Part shown: positions 21,563 through 30,852 of the stretch, one piece after another
Layout: each line of letters opens with the position of its first letter
Position numbering within the stretch: position 1 is the stretch's first letter
Assembly (NCBI RefSeq): GCF_029168945.1
Contig: NC_083610.1
Span: 76,127,580-76,191,579, forward strand
Length of the DNA: 64,000 nt
Direction: 5' to 3'
From: Cannabis sativa
Taxonomy: Eukaryota; Streptophyta; Magnoliopsida; Rosales; Cannabaceae
Notes under the pieces: model-generated
Told to the model about the DNA's origin: nothing
The model's database searches: none
What the model saw: the letters and a program-made list of their open reading frames with translations, nothing else
Position numbers and translations under genes: made by a program

Positions 21563-21592
21563 TGTTAGTTATTATTAATTATGCTAGTTAGG
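21563..21592 (+). repeat. Stub of Copia 3' LTR
   Basis: TGTTAGTTATTATTAATTAT follows the polypurine tract directly, the normal start of a Copia 3' LTR. Only about 30 bp remain before the A-tail of the minus-strand LINE begins, so the LINE inserted into this LTR. Confidence 0.65.
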
Positions 21593-22375
21593 TTTTTTTT
21601 AATAAAAGGCGTAAATATATTAAAACCAAATAGAGTTACACCTCATGGTCATTACATAATATGTTACCTGGTATAGAGGAAGGATCGACCATACCAATTA
21701 CTTCTGGAAAAATCCCACTTAGCCATATTATGGGCCGCAAAATTAGAAAGTTTTGAAATAAACAAAAAATTACAACTTAAAAAAATGCTAGAGAGATGTT
21801 TACATTGAAGCACAAAGTTACCAATACCCCAACTAGAACAAGTTCCCTTCAGAGTGTTGATAACTGTCTCAGAGTCACACTCAATCAACACAAAAGTATG
21901 CTTCAAAGAGACTACTGATTCCAAGGTTAACAAACAGGTCGTAGCTTTTCCAATAAGTGGGTCAGAGAAGTTGAGCATGCTGGTAGCCACCCACAAAATC
22001 GACTCCGTGTTGTCCCTAGCCAAAGCCACCATGCACATTGAACCGTAACCAACTTTCACATCATAGTTGATTTTGACCCAATCTTTTGGGAGGAGACTAC
22101 ACAAGAGACTCAACTGTCACTAGCAAAGGAACCAAACAAGAGCCATAATCTATGTAACACATAGAGATAGAGTAAACACAATGCTTAATTTTACATATAG
22201 AATTATTCTAAACCTTGTCATTGCGGGTTTTCCAGATCGTGTACACCACAATCGAAGCATAAAGGAACAACTCTTGGACATCCACTCCTTTAGACTTCAA
22301 ACGTCAAAGGAATTTAACCTAATCCCAAACACGAGCCCTAGAATCCATAACTGGCATCACACACAAGGGGGAAGA
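21593..22375 (-). pseudogene. LINE-1 (nested) segment 4: RNase H and 3' end
   Basis: On the minus strand this begins with VVYTIWKTRND near 22,230, then an RNase H-type (RVT_3) domain: VKINYDVKVGYGSMCMVALARD near 22,070, FVLIECDSETVINTLKG near 21,890-21,840 and NFAAHNMAKWDFS near 21,725. The reading frame ends at 21,664, followed by a short 3' UTR and an A-tract (T's at 21,593-21,600). The domain removes RNA from the RNA/DNA hybrid in LINE replication. The other segments of this LINE are at 28,677-29,825, 36,503-36,774 and 63,052-64,000. Bases 22,371-22,375 (GAAGA) are the target copy of the inserted element. Confidence 0.85.
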
Positions 22376-22574
22376 TGTTAGGTTATAATTAGCCTATGTT
22401 TTGGGTCTTTAAAGTTAGCATTATCTCGTCTATTGATGTCTTTTGGAGCAGTTTTACGCTTGATTTTCATTATTTCAGGTTCCCGGAGTGTTAAAGTTCA
22501 ACTTCAGTCAAATGGCGAAAAACTGGGATAAACTGGAAAAAAATTGGAAAATTTGGCTCCATAAGCGTCAGTAG

Positions 22575-22706
22575 TCGCGACCTCATGAGAGCCAGGTCGC
22601 GACCCTTTTTCCTGGTCGCGACTCTGGTCGCGACTTCGAGATTTGGCAGAACCTCTGATTTTTGAGGTTTGCCTGTAGTCGCAACCAGCTTAAGGGCTAG
22701 TCGCGA
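22575..22706. promoter_or_regulatory. Cluster of TCGCGA palindromes upstream of the TATA box
   Basis: Five intact TCGCGA hexamers (22,575; 22,597; 22,616; 22,628; 22,701), most within GGTCGCGAC or AGTCGCGAC, plus one decayed to TCGCAA at 22,679. The 3' LTR keeps all six (27,626; 27,648; 27,666; 27,678; 27,729; 27,751). The position, 70-200 bp upstream of the TATA box, suggests protein-binding sites in U3; that role is inferred. Confidence 0.7.
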
Positions 22707-22776
22707 CTTGGTACGGACGTCGTAGTTTTGACCTAATTTCGATTTTTCTCTCAATTGGAGGCACACTTCTCATCCC

Positions 22777-22783
22777 TATATAA
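22777..22783 (+). promoter_or_regulatory. TATA box of the 5' LTR
   Basis: TATATAA within CCCTATATAAGGAATA; the same sequence is at 27,827-27,833 in the 3' LTR. It is the best TATA match in the LTR and sits between an upstream motif cluster and the presumed R region. Confidence 0.75.
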
Positions 22784-23618
22784 GGAATACGACACTGAAG
22801 GTCAAAAGTAAGCAGAAATAGACCTAAATAGTGGATGCAATTGGAGAGGAAGCTATCTTGAAGACCCGAAGCGATATCACCTTCTAGTTTCTTTCTTTTA
22901 CCCTTAATTTCTTCTTTGATGTTTAGTTTTGTTTCTGAATTAATCATGGATTTTTTTAGAGTTATGTTGAACTAAATTTCCCAATAAGGGAGGATGATGA
23001 ATGTTGTTTAAGTTTATGCCTAGTTAATAAATAATTGCCATTCCTTCATCTTATGTGTGAATACTATCTTTATTTGTGTTTAATTCCATGTGCGAGCTTG
23101 ATCACCTTTTACATGTTCAATGATCTCAATTCGAAATCTGAAAAGTGAGAATTGAGAATGCTAAAATTTGGATAGTCTAGGTTTTGATGTGAAACGAAAG
23201 TATTTACATAGCCTCAGTGACGAAAAGATTATTGCTTAATGCTAATTTTGTGTTGATTTAATTAAGAAGTTAATTAGAGAACATATTATTTAGAACCTAA
23301 AAGATCTGAAAAGAGTTAGGGTTAATTCATAATCTGTCATTCACATTGAGATAAGGATAGCAATTAGGTATTAACATTGGTAGCTTATCAACAGGATTCA
23401 CCTCCCTAATCTCTCATCTTGATTAATCTTCGTTTATTTTCTCTTTAATTTTCTGAGTAATTTACTTTCAAATTGCAAACTTATTATTTTACCAAATAGA
23501 ATCATAAGTATAGTTTAGTAGTACTTAATCCAATTCCCTGTGGTTCGACCTCACTTGCGTGAGATACTACTTGATTTCGTACACTTGCGTAATAAACATA
23601 ATTTTCGTAACAAGTTTT

Positions 23619-23636
23619 TGGCGCCGTTGCCGGGGA
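23619..23636 (+). promoter_or_regulatory. Primer binding site, tRNA-Asp
   Basis: TGGCGCCGTTGCCGGGGA, a full match to the complement of the tRNA-Asp(GUC) 3' end, six bases after the LTR end at 23,612. Confidence 0.93.
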
Positions 23637-23734
23637 ATTGTTTAAAGATTAATATTACACAAAATTATACTAACTTCTACTTTGGTATATTTTTCTCTTG
23701 CTGATTTTATTAACCTTTTTCTTGCAATATTTTT

Positions 23735-25486
23735 GTGATCCATTTCAGGAATCCTAAGTGTATGCGCCGTCAAGGACAAGCTGTCATATTACCAGTTGAT
23801 CCTGAAATCGAGAAAACTTGTAGGAGAAACCGAAAGAACAAGAGGCAAGAAGGAGTTTCAGCAACTGCTGAAACTTCAGAAATCATGGCTGCTAATGTGA
23901 ATGCTAATGCTGCAAACAACGGAGGTAATAACGGTAATAATGGTGGTGCCGTGGAAGATCAAGCTAATGGCCGCAGCTTGAGAGATTACATTCTCCCTAC
24001 TCTGACGGGAGTGCAGTCATGTATCAGGCCACCGGTAGTGGATGCGAACAACTTTGAGATCAAACCTGCCATACTTCAAATGGTGCAGTCTTCAGTTCAG
24101 TTTGGTGGCCTCCCTTCTGAAGATCCTAACCTGCATCTCTCTAACTTCATGGAACTTTGTGAAACTTTTAAAGTTAATGGAGTTAGTGATGATGCTATTC
24201 GACTGAGACTGTTCCCATTCTCGCTCAGAGAACGAGCCAAGAGTTGGTTAAACTCCTTGCCACCCAACTCTATTGCCACCTGGAATGATCTGGCAACAAA
24301 ATTATTGTCAAAGTTCTTTCCTCCAGCAAAGTTTGCAAAGCTGAGAGGAGAAATCAACAACTTTTGCCAACAAGATAATGAATCTCTCCATGAGGCTTGG
24401 GAGAGGTTTAAAGATCTGATCAGAAAGTGCCCTCATCATGGTATAGAGAAGTGGATGCTTGTCCACAATTTCTACAACGGATTGGTGGGAAACACGAGAA
24501 CTCCGATAGATGCAGCAGCTGGTGGAGCCTTTATGAGAAAGAGTGCTAATGAGGCTTATGATCTATTGGAGGAGATGGCTCTAAACAATCAGCAGTGGCC
24601 AACTGAAAGGAGTCAATCAAAGAAGGTAGCTGGTGTGTTAGAGGTTGATGCCATCACAAAGTTGACAGCTCAGGTTAAGGCATTGACAAAGCTAATTGCA
24701 GGGCAAGCTAAACAAGCCCAAGTTATTTGTGAGTTATGTGGAGGAAGTCATCACTTTTCAGAGTGTCAAGCAGATGTGGATGATTTGCCAATGGATGAAG
24801 CTAAAGCCATTGGAAATTATTCACAGAATAACAACAATAATTATGGGTTTAACCAGGGTAATAACCGAAGAAACAGTGGGTTCTATCAACAACGAAATCA
24901 GAACCAGAATCAGAACCAACAGTTTAATCAGCAACAAACCTCTGGTGGAAATTCTAGTTTGCAAACAGATTTATTGCTTCAATTCATGACTGAAACTAGA
25001 TCTTCAATCAAAGACTTGCAGACACAGATGGGCCAACTAGCAACTCAAGTAGCAACCCGTCCTCAAGGGAATCTGCCTAGCACAACTGAAGTAAACCCCA
25101 AAGAAAACTGCAAAGCAATTACCCTGAGGAGCGGTAAGAAATATGTTGGGCCTGAATTGACACAACCAGCTGATGTAGATAAGGAGATTAAAGTTCAACC
25201 AGTGCCAACCCCAACACCAACAGTAGAGAAGGCTACTGATAGCCCAGCACCACCACAACAGTCTCCACCAATCAGTATTGATCATCATGTGAAGATACCT
25301 TATCCTCAGAGACTCCGAAAGACCAATCTAGATAAGCAGTTCACAAAATTCCTAGAGGTCTTTAAAAGATTACACATCAACATTCCTTTTGCTGAAGCCT
25401 TGGAACAAATGCCCCGTTATGTGAAGTTCATGAAGGAGATACTGTCTAAGAAGAGAAAATGGAGGACTATGAAACAGTGGCATTAA
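23735..25486 (+). CDS. gag of the TR-GAG-like element
   Basis: The ORF is 583 residues. It has [16 protein letters not shown] near residue 30, a capsid domain around 115-270 ([51 protein letters not shown]), a zinc knuckle [13 protein letters not shown] near 333, an N/Q-rich segment (about 365-405), [11 protein letters not shown] near 460, a proline-rich linker and [15 protein letters not shown]. The last residues (WRTMKQWH) are out of frame: a one-base loss near 25,456 ends gag early, and the protease continues in another frame. The first ATG of this frame is at 23,735; an upstream non-ATG extension is not supported. Confidence 0.88.
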   Translation: MIHFRNPKCMRRQGQAVILPVDPEIEKTCRRNRKNKRQEGVSATAETSEIMAANVNANAANNGGNNGNNGGAVEDQANGRSLRDYILPTLTGVQSCIRPPVVDANNFEIKPAILQMVQSSVQFGGLPSEDPNLHLSNFMELCETFKVNGVSDDAIRLRLFPFSLRERAKSWLNSLPPNSIATWNDLATKLLSKFFPPAKFAKLRGEINNFCQQDNESLHEAWERFKDLIRKCPHHGIEKWMLVHNFYNGLVGNTRTPIDAAAGGAFMRKSANEAYDLLEEMALNNQQWPTERSQSKKVAGVLEVDAITKLTAQVKALTKLIAGQAKQAQVICELCGGSHHFSECQADVDDLPMDEAKAIGNYSQNNNNNYGFNQGNNRRNSGFYQQRNQNQNQNQQFNQQQTSGGNSSLQTDLLLQFMTETRSSIKDLQTQMGQLATQVATRPQGNLPSTTEVNPKENCKAITLRSGKKYVGPELTQPADVDKEIKVQPVPTPTPTVEKATDSPAPPQQSPPISIDHHVKIPYPQRLRKTNLDKQFTKFLEVFKRLHINIPFAEALEQMPRYVKFMKEILSKKRKWRTMKQWH

Positions 25487-26175
25487 CTGAGGAGTGTAGC
25501 GCCATTTTGCAAAAGAAATTACCGCCCAAGCTTAAAGATCCGGGTAGTTTCAATATTCCATGCTCTATAGGGGGTTCGGTGGAAACTAAAGCTCTATGTG
25601 ATCTAGGAGCAAGCATTAATCTAATGCCATTGTCTGTCTTCAAAAGGGTAGGATTGGGAAAAGCAAAGCCTACAACAGTGACTTTACAACTGGCAGATCG
25701 TTCTTTGACTCATCCTCGTGGGATAATTGAAGATGTACTGGTGAAGGTTGGTAAGTTTATGTTCCCTGCTGATTTCCTAATTCTTGATATGGAGGAAGAT
25801 TCAACTATTCCCATTATTTTGGGAAGACCATTCTTAGCCACGGGCCGAGCATTAATAGATGTTCAAAAGGGGGAGTTAAAGTTGCGAGTGCAAGATGAGG
25901 AGGTCAGTTTTAATGTTTTTGCCCCAACCGACATTGCTACCTGTTGCAAGATTGAGATGGTGAAGGGTCCTTTTGTTAAAGCTGATAAGAAGAAAGCAAA
26001 GCCTAAAGAGCGACTTCGAACGATTCGGTGTCGTTGGAAAAGATTGATGTGTGGTAGTTCTGAAGGGGAGCTTACTCTTGTGCAAAACTCTGAAATCAAC
26101 ACTATTGGTGGTCAATTTTCTTCATTTAGTACGAGGGATCTTTTGGATGAAAAGGGTCCACCCAACCCTTTTTGA
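25459..26175 (+). CDS. Protease domain, frame-shifted from gag
   Basis: The reading is 238 residues. It begins [18 protein letters not shown], which continues the gag-protease reading after a one-base frameshift. The protease motif [16 protein letters not shown] is at about residues 46-61, and [19 protein letters not shown] near 115-133. After residue 170 comes a basic tail with no recognised domain, ending at a stop at 26,173-26,175. Whether this was once one polyprotein or is reached by ribosomal frameshifting cannot be decided from one copy; the related remnant at 6,371-6,757 starts at the same residue. Confidence 0.82.
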   Translation: MEDYETVALTEECSAILQKKLPPKLKDPGSFNIPCSIGGSVETKALCDLGASINLMPLSVFKRVGLGKAKPTTVTLQLADRSLTHPRGIIEDVLVKVGKFMFPADFLILDMEEDSTIPIILGRPFLATGRALIDVQKGELKLRVQDEEVSFNVFAPTDIATCCKIEMVKGPFVKADKKKAKPKERLRTIRCRWKRLMCGSSEGELTLVQNSEINTIGGQFSSFSTRDLLDEKGPPNPF

Positions 26176-27426
26176 GAGAATCTCAGGTAAGTCTCTTCTC
26201 TCTGCATTCTATTGTATACATTGGGGACAATGTCATATTTAGTTTGGGGGAGAGATTTAAAAAATTTTATTTTCTACACTTTAATTTTCTGTTTTAGTTA
26301 AGGAATGGCAATAAGCTTGATGATAGTTGTATACTGCTGATTAGTGTGATGTGATCTGAAATTGTAAAATAACTGTGTGCTTGATTTTGTTAACTCTTTG
26401 GATTAGTTCGGATGTTTTGAAACTTGTGTTTTTCTGCAAATACTCAATCTGTGAAAATTGTTATAACTGTTTTACTATGGTTTGTGGTAAGATTGACAGG
26501 ATAGCTTAGAACTTGCATGTTTATTCTTTTGAGGCGAAATCCTTGATAGTGTTCAATTGGAATATGACTTAGGCATTTGTTGGATAGTTTGAGCCTTTCA
26601 AGCCTACCATAATAATGTGTATCCCTAGTGAACCTTTTGAGCCTAAACCTGTTTTGTTTTTCACCCGTTGATTTGAAAAATTGTGCAACCACACTAATGA
26701 TTTTTTCTTCACCATGTTATCCATGATATCATAAGCTACATAATTAGTTTGGGGGAGAAGAAACATTTAGTGAGAGGAATTAGTGAGAGGGAGAAAAACT
26801 TGTAAGATTGAGAAGAAAAGAAATTGTAATTCAATGTCACTGAAAAAAAAAATATGAAATACGAAAAAAAAAGAACAATAAAAAGTAAAAATATGTTTGA
26901 AAAAAAAAAGATTCAGTGATGTTGGAAAAATAATAGAGATGTCTTCTATCAATCTTGGTAAAGTGGGGAACATTATGGGATTCTAGAAAAAGAAAAGTAA
27001 GAAGCTTGTGGGTTCTATTTGTGTGCTTATGATATGTTGAGCCAAAAAAATTGTCTTTTGCCTATCCCAGAATATCTGAGCCATTATACTTAAGCCTTTA
27101 AAAGACCTAATGATTCCAAAGAATACTGTCAACATTAGTGGAGAAAGGTAAGCATGCAAGCTTATGAGTTATCGGATTGTGGAACTGTTGGAAAGAGTAA
27201 AACTTTTATAACAATGTTTCACATTTGAATAAAGTGTTGCAGTTGTACATAGTGTTATTAATTGAGCATCCGAGTTAATTGTTAGAGTTAGTAGGGTCAA
27301 AATTCTAGTTTATGCAAGGAAGAAAACAGAACATGAGTCAGTAGCATAGTAATTATCTGATAGCGTAGTTGTTAGTTTTTTTTTTATCTTACTCGGGGGC
27401 GAGTAAGAATCTAGTTTGGGGGACTT
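26176..27426 (+). other. Non-coding 3' internal region with two polypurine-type motifs
   Basis: No coding sequence is visible. At 26,218-26,233 is the palindrome ACATTGGGGACAATGT, followed by TTTGGGGGAGAG near 26,243-26,254. A second TTTGGGGGAGAAG lies near 26,746-26,758. At 27,389-27,406 is TTACTCGGGGGCGAGTAA, then the polypurine tract TTTGGGGGAC at 27,415-27,424 next to the 3' LTR. Confidence 0.75.
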
Positions 27427-28676
27427 TGTTAGGTTATAATTAGCCTATGTTTTGGGTCTTTAAAGTTAGCATTATCTCGTCTATTGGTGTCTTTCGGAGC
27501 AGTTTTACGCTTGATTTTCATTATTTCAGGTTCCCGGAGTGTTAAAGTTCAAATTCAGTCAAATGGCGAAAAATTGGGATAAACTGGAAAAAAATTGGAA
27601 AATTCGGCTCCAGAAGCGTCAGTAGTCGCGACCTCATGAGAGCCAGGTCGCGACCCTTTTCCTGGTCGCGACTCTGGTCGCGACTTCGAGATTTGGCAGA
27701 ACCTCTGATTTTCGAGGTTTGCTTGTAGTCGCGACCAGCTTAAGGGCTAGTCGCGACTTGGTACGGACGTCGTAGTTTTGACCTAATTTCGATTTTTCTC
27801 TCAATTGGAGGCACACTTCTCATCCCTATATAAGGAATACGACACTGAAGGTCAATAGTAAGCAGAAATAGACCTAAATAATGGATGCAAGTGGAGAGGA
27901 AGCTATCTTGAAGACCCGGAGCGATATCACCTTCTAGTTTCTTTCTTTTACCCTTAATTTCTTCTTTGATGTTTAGTTTTGTTTCTGAATTAATCATGGA
28001 TGTTTTTAGAGTTATGTTGAACTAAATTTCCCAATAAGGGAGGATGATGAATGTTGTTTAAGTTTATGCCTAGTTAATAAATAATTGCCATTCCTTCATC
28101 TTATGTGTGAATACTATCTTTATTTGTGTTTAATTCCATGTGCGAGCTTGATCACCTTTTACATGTTCAATGATCTCAATTCGAAATCTGAAAAGTGAGA
28201 ATTGAGAATGCTAAAATTTGGATAGTCTAGGTTTTGATGTGAAACGAAAGTATTTACATAGCCTCAGTGACGAAAAGATTATTGCTTAATGCTGATTTTG
28301 TGTTGATTTAATTAAGAAGTTAATTAGAGAACATATTATTTAGAACCTAAAAGATCTGAAAAGAGTTAGGGTTAATTCATAATCTGTCATTCACATTGAG
28401 ATAAGGATAGCAATTAGGTATTAACATTTAGGTATTAACATTGGTAGCTTATCAACAGGAGTCACCTCCCTAATCTCTCATCTTGATTAATCTTCGTTTA
28501 TTTTCTCTTTAATTTTCTGAGTAATTTATTTTCAAATTGCAAACTTATTATTTTACCAAATAGAATCATAAGTATAGTTTAGTAGTACTTAATCCAATTC
28601 CCTGTGGTTCGACCTCACTTGCGTGAGATACTACTTGATTGCGTACACTTGCGTAATAAACATAATTTTCGTAACA
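27427..28676 (+). repeat. 3' LTR of the TR-GAG-like element
   Basis: 1,250 bp. It matches 22,376-23,612 apart from about 18 substitutions and a 14-bp tandem duplication (TTAGGTATTAACAT) near 28,415-28,440. All six TCGCGA motifs are intact here. Confidence 0.93.
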
Positions 28677-29825
28677 GAAGACCTCCATACGTGAAAGGCA
28701 AAGTTGTAATAGAGGAACGATGTTCCATTGTTTCCTCTCCCTCTCCATAAATAGGACAAGAAACTTTTTCAATAAGCATTCTTCTAGCAAGAATGGAATA
28801 GATAGGCAAGCTATTTGAGAGGATGTTCCACCAAAGGACCTTATGATGATCCAAGATTTTAGAATTCCAAAGTTTATACCACAAAGCGAGAGCAACATTG
28901 CATAGAGGAGCATAATTCAAGGCCTGAATCAGATAGGCATATTTGGTAGAGAATAAAACATTTGGTTCTTTAGTCCATATCCACTTATCACTACCTTGAC
29001 CACAGGGTCTACCACCTTTGATGATATTATTGGTTGTTTCTGGGTCAAAAAGGGTATGGAGTTTAGATACATCCCAATTTCCATTGTCTGATAATAAATC
29101 TGCCACTTTTTCCATACCCTCAGGTTGAGCGTTAACAAGTTAAGGATAAAAATCCTGACCATGTATAACCCACAGATCTTCCTAAATATTAGTATTTTTT
29201 TCCCATCCAAATTAAGTTTACAGGCTCCTTGCAAAAGAATTTCTTTAGTCATGACAACACTCTTCCAGAACCACGAGTCAGAATTCTTGAAGGAACACTT
29301 CAAGAAAGGCCTACCTTTTAGATACTTAGCACTCAAAACCTTGCAGCACAATGATTGATCCTTAGTAAGGAGAGCCAAACCCCCATTTAGCCTGTGAGGC
29401 CTAATTCATTTCCAAAGTCTTCTAAAAGCCAAGCCCACCCTCAGACTTAAGAAGGCCCAACTGATCCCAAGCTTTAAATAGATACCACAATTGGGAACCT
29501 TAGGGATCAAGACTACATTTGTATCATTGATTCCCTTATGCATAGACCTAGATTGAAAGAAATCCACCACTGCCTCACAAAAATCTGCAACCACAGAATT
29601 CCAGTAATGCTTAAAGAACAGGGCAGACATACCATCAGGACCTGGGGCTTTAAACTTCCCATAGAGAAAAGAGTTTGTCTAATTTCCTCATACCCAGGAA
29701 CTTATTCAAATTCAAACTGCTCAAGAGGGGATATGTGATCTGTAATTAAGTGGCCCAGACTCTTTAGAGGGCCCTAAACCAGATTGGTGAAGATGTCCCC
29801 CAGGAACTCTGAGAATTCCCTACAA
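28677..29825 (-). pseudogene. LINE-1 (nested) segment 3: start of RT, internal deletion, zf-RVT
   Basis: From 29,825 leftward it reads EFLGDIFTNL, then KFKAPGPDGMSALFFKHYW near 29,660-29,600 and NVVLIPKVPN near 29,490. There the reading jumps straight to GLAFRRLWK, so most of the reverse transcriptase, including its catalytic FADD-type motif, is deleted. Next come ALLTKDQSLCCKVLSAKYL (29,375), RGGRPCGQGSDKWIW-like text and a zf-RVT block with HKVLWWNILSNSLP near 28,840. The right boundary with the Gypsy is ambiguous by a few bases (shared GCAACAGG). The left boundary is the GAAGA target copy. Confidence 0.83.
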
Positions 29826-29841
29826 GCAACAGGCTGCCCCA

Positions 29842-30852
29842 GTGAATCAAGGGTTACCACCAGCTCCTGTGCCAGGGGTGGGTAACCAAGGGTATATTAT
29901 GCCGCACCGGGACTCTGTGTTCGAGCAGTTTGTGAAGCTGCAACCTCCGGCTTTTCTGGGAGGCATTGATATTATTAAGGCCGATCAATGGATGAGCACT
30001 GTTACCCGTATCCTCGATAATATGGGGGTGACGGGAACTGAGAGGGTAAATTGTGCGGCCTTTATGTTTCAAGATCATGCCCGCGTCTGGTGGGACATAG
30101 TGAATCAAACTCGGGATGTCAGTGTGATGACATGGGATGAGTTTAAGAAACTTTTTGAGGAAAAGTTCTATAATGTGGCTGTACGGACTTCACACCAGGA
30201 AGACTTTGTGAAGTTGACTCAAGGGAAGATGTCGGTAGCTGAATATACTCTAGAATTTGACCGGTTATCTAAATTTGCTGGTGATTTGGTGCCTACCGAT
30301 TTTACCAGAAAGCAGAAATATGTTCGAGGACTAAATGCTACAATTAGTCGGGACTTGAAGATTACCACATCGCATGACACTCTGTATAAGAGAGTGGTAG
30401 ACTTGGCCTTAATTGCTGAGGAGGCCGAGCAGCAAGTAATGAAGGAGCAGGCTGCAAAGGATGCCGCCATGGCATCAAACCCTCCTGCTGGTGGTAATGT
30501 CAGTAAGGGGACCGACAGTGGCAACCCTGAGCACAAGCGGAAGGCTGAGGCTTCCGGAGCTTCAGGGGGAAATAGAAAGTTTCGGGGAAACAGAGGTGGC
30601 CGTCAGGGTCGCGGGTCCTCATTTCGATCATATCCAGAATGTCCTAAATGCAAGAAGCATCATCCTGGTGAGTGCCGAGCCAAGGCATGTTTCCAGTGTG
30701 GCATGGTGGGCCACTTTATCAGAGACTGTCCCCAAGCCAAGAGAGAAGAGCCTAAGAAGAATGTTGCTCAGAACCCGGGGCGACTTTTCACTATAACTCG
30801 GGCGGATGCCGATGCTAGTCCGTCGGTTGTGACGGAGTCGGTTATCTATTAA
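29842..30852 (+). pseudogene. Chromovirus gag, copy 1 (N-terminus missing)
   Basis: This 336-residue reading begins inside gag (the copy at 40,488 has about 70 more residues). It has the capsid region FLGGIDIIKADQWMSTVTRIL, ARVWWDIVNQTRDVSVMTWDEF and FDRLSKFAGDLVP, a basic G/R-rich stretch, and the zinc-binding motifs CPKCKKHHPGEC and CFQCGMVGHFIRDC near residues 268-298. It leaves frame near 30,834, where this copy has CGGAGTCGG against CAGGTCAG in copy 2, an extra base. In copy 2 the frame passes smoothly into protease there. Confidence 0.88.

Larger units (their letters stand above)
22376..23612 (+). repeat. 5' LTR of the TR-GAG-like element
   Basis: TGTTAGGTTA...TTCGTAACA, 1,237 bp. The likely U3 promoter has a TATA box at 22,777-22,783 preceded by a cluster of TCGCGA palindromes. 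Confidence 0.93.
22376..28676 (+). mobile_element. Non-autonomous gag-protease LTR element (TR-GAG-like)
   Basis: The element is 6,301 bp with LTRs at 22,376-23,612 and 27,427-28,676 and the target duplication GAAGA at 22,371-22,375 and 28,677-28,681. It has a perfect tRNA-Asp primer site and a polypurine tract (GTTTGGGGGAC). Only gag and protease are coded, with no reverse transcriptase or integrase. The LTRs differ at roughly 18 sites plus a 14-bp duplication (near 28,415-28,440), so it is older than the element at 10,957-18,942 but still recognisable end to end. It splits the underlying LINE. Confidence 0.93.

Noticed and set aside
30219..30536. Minus-strand open frames opposite Gypsy gag and pol, present in both tandem copies
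   Set aside because: They recur because the unit is duplicated and mirror the codon pattern of the real gene on the other strand.
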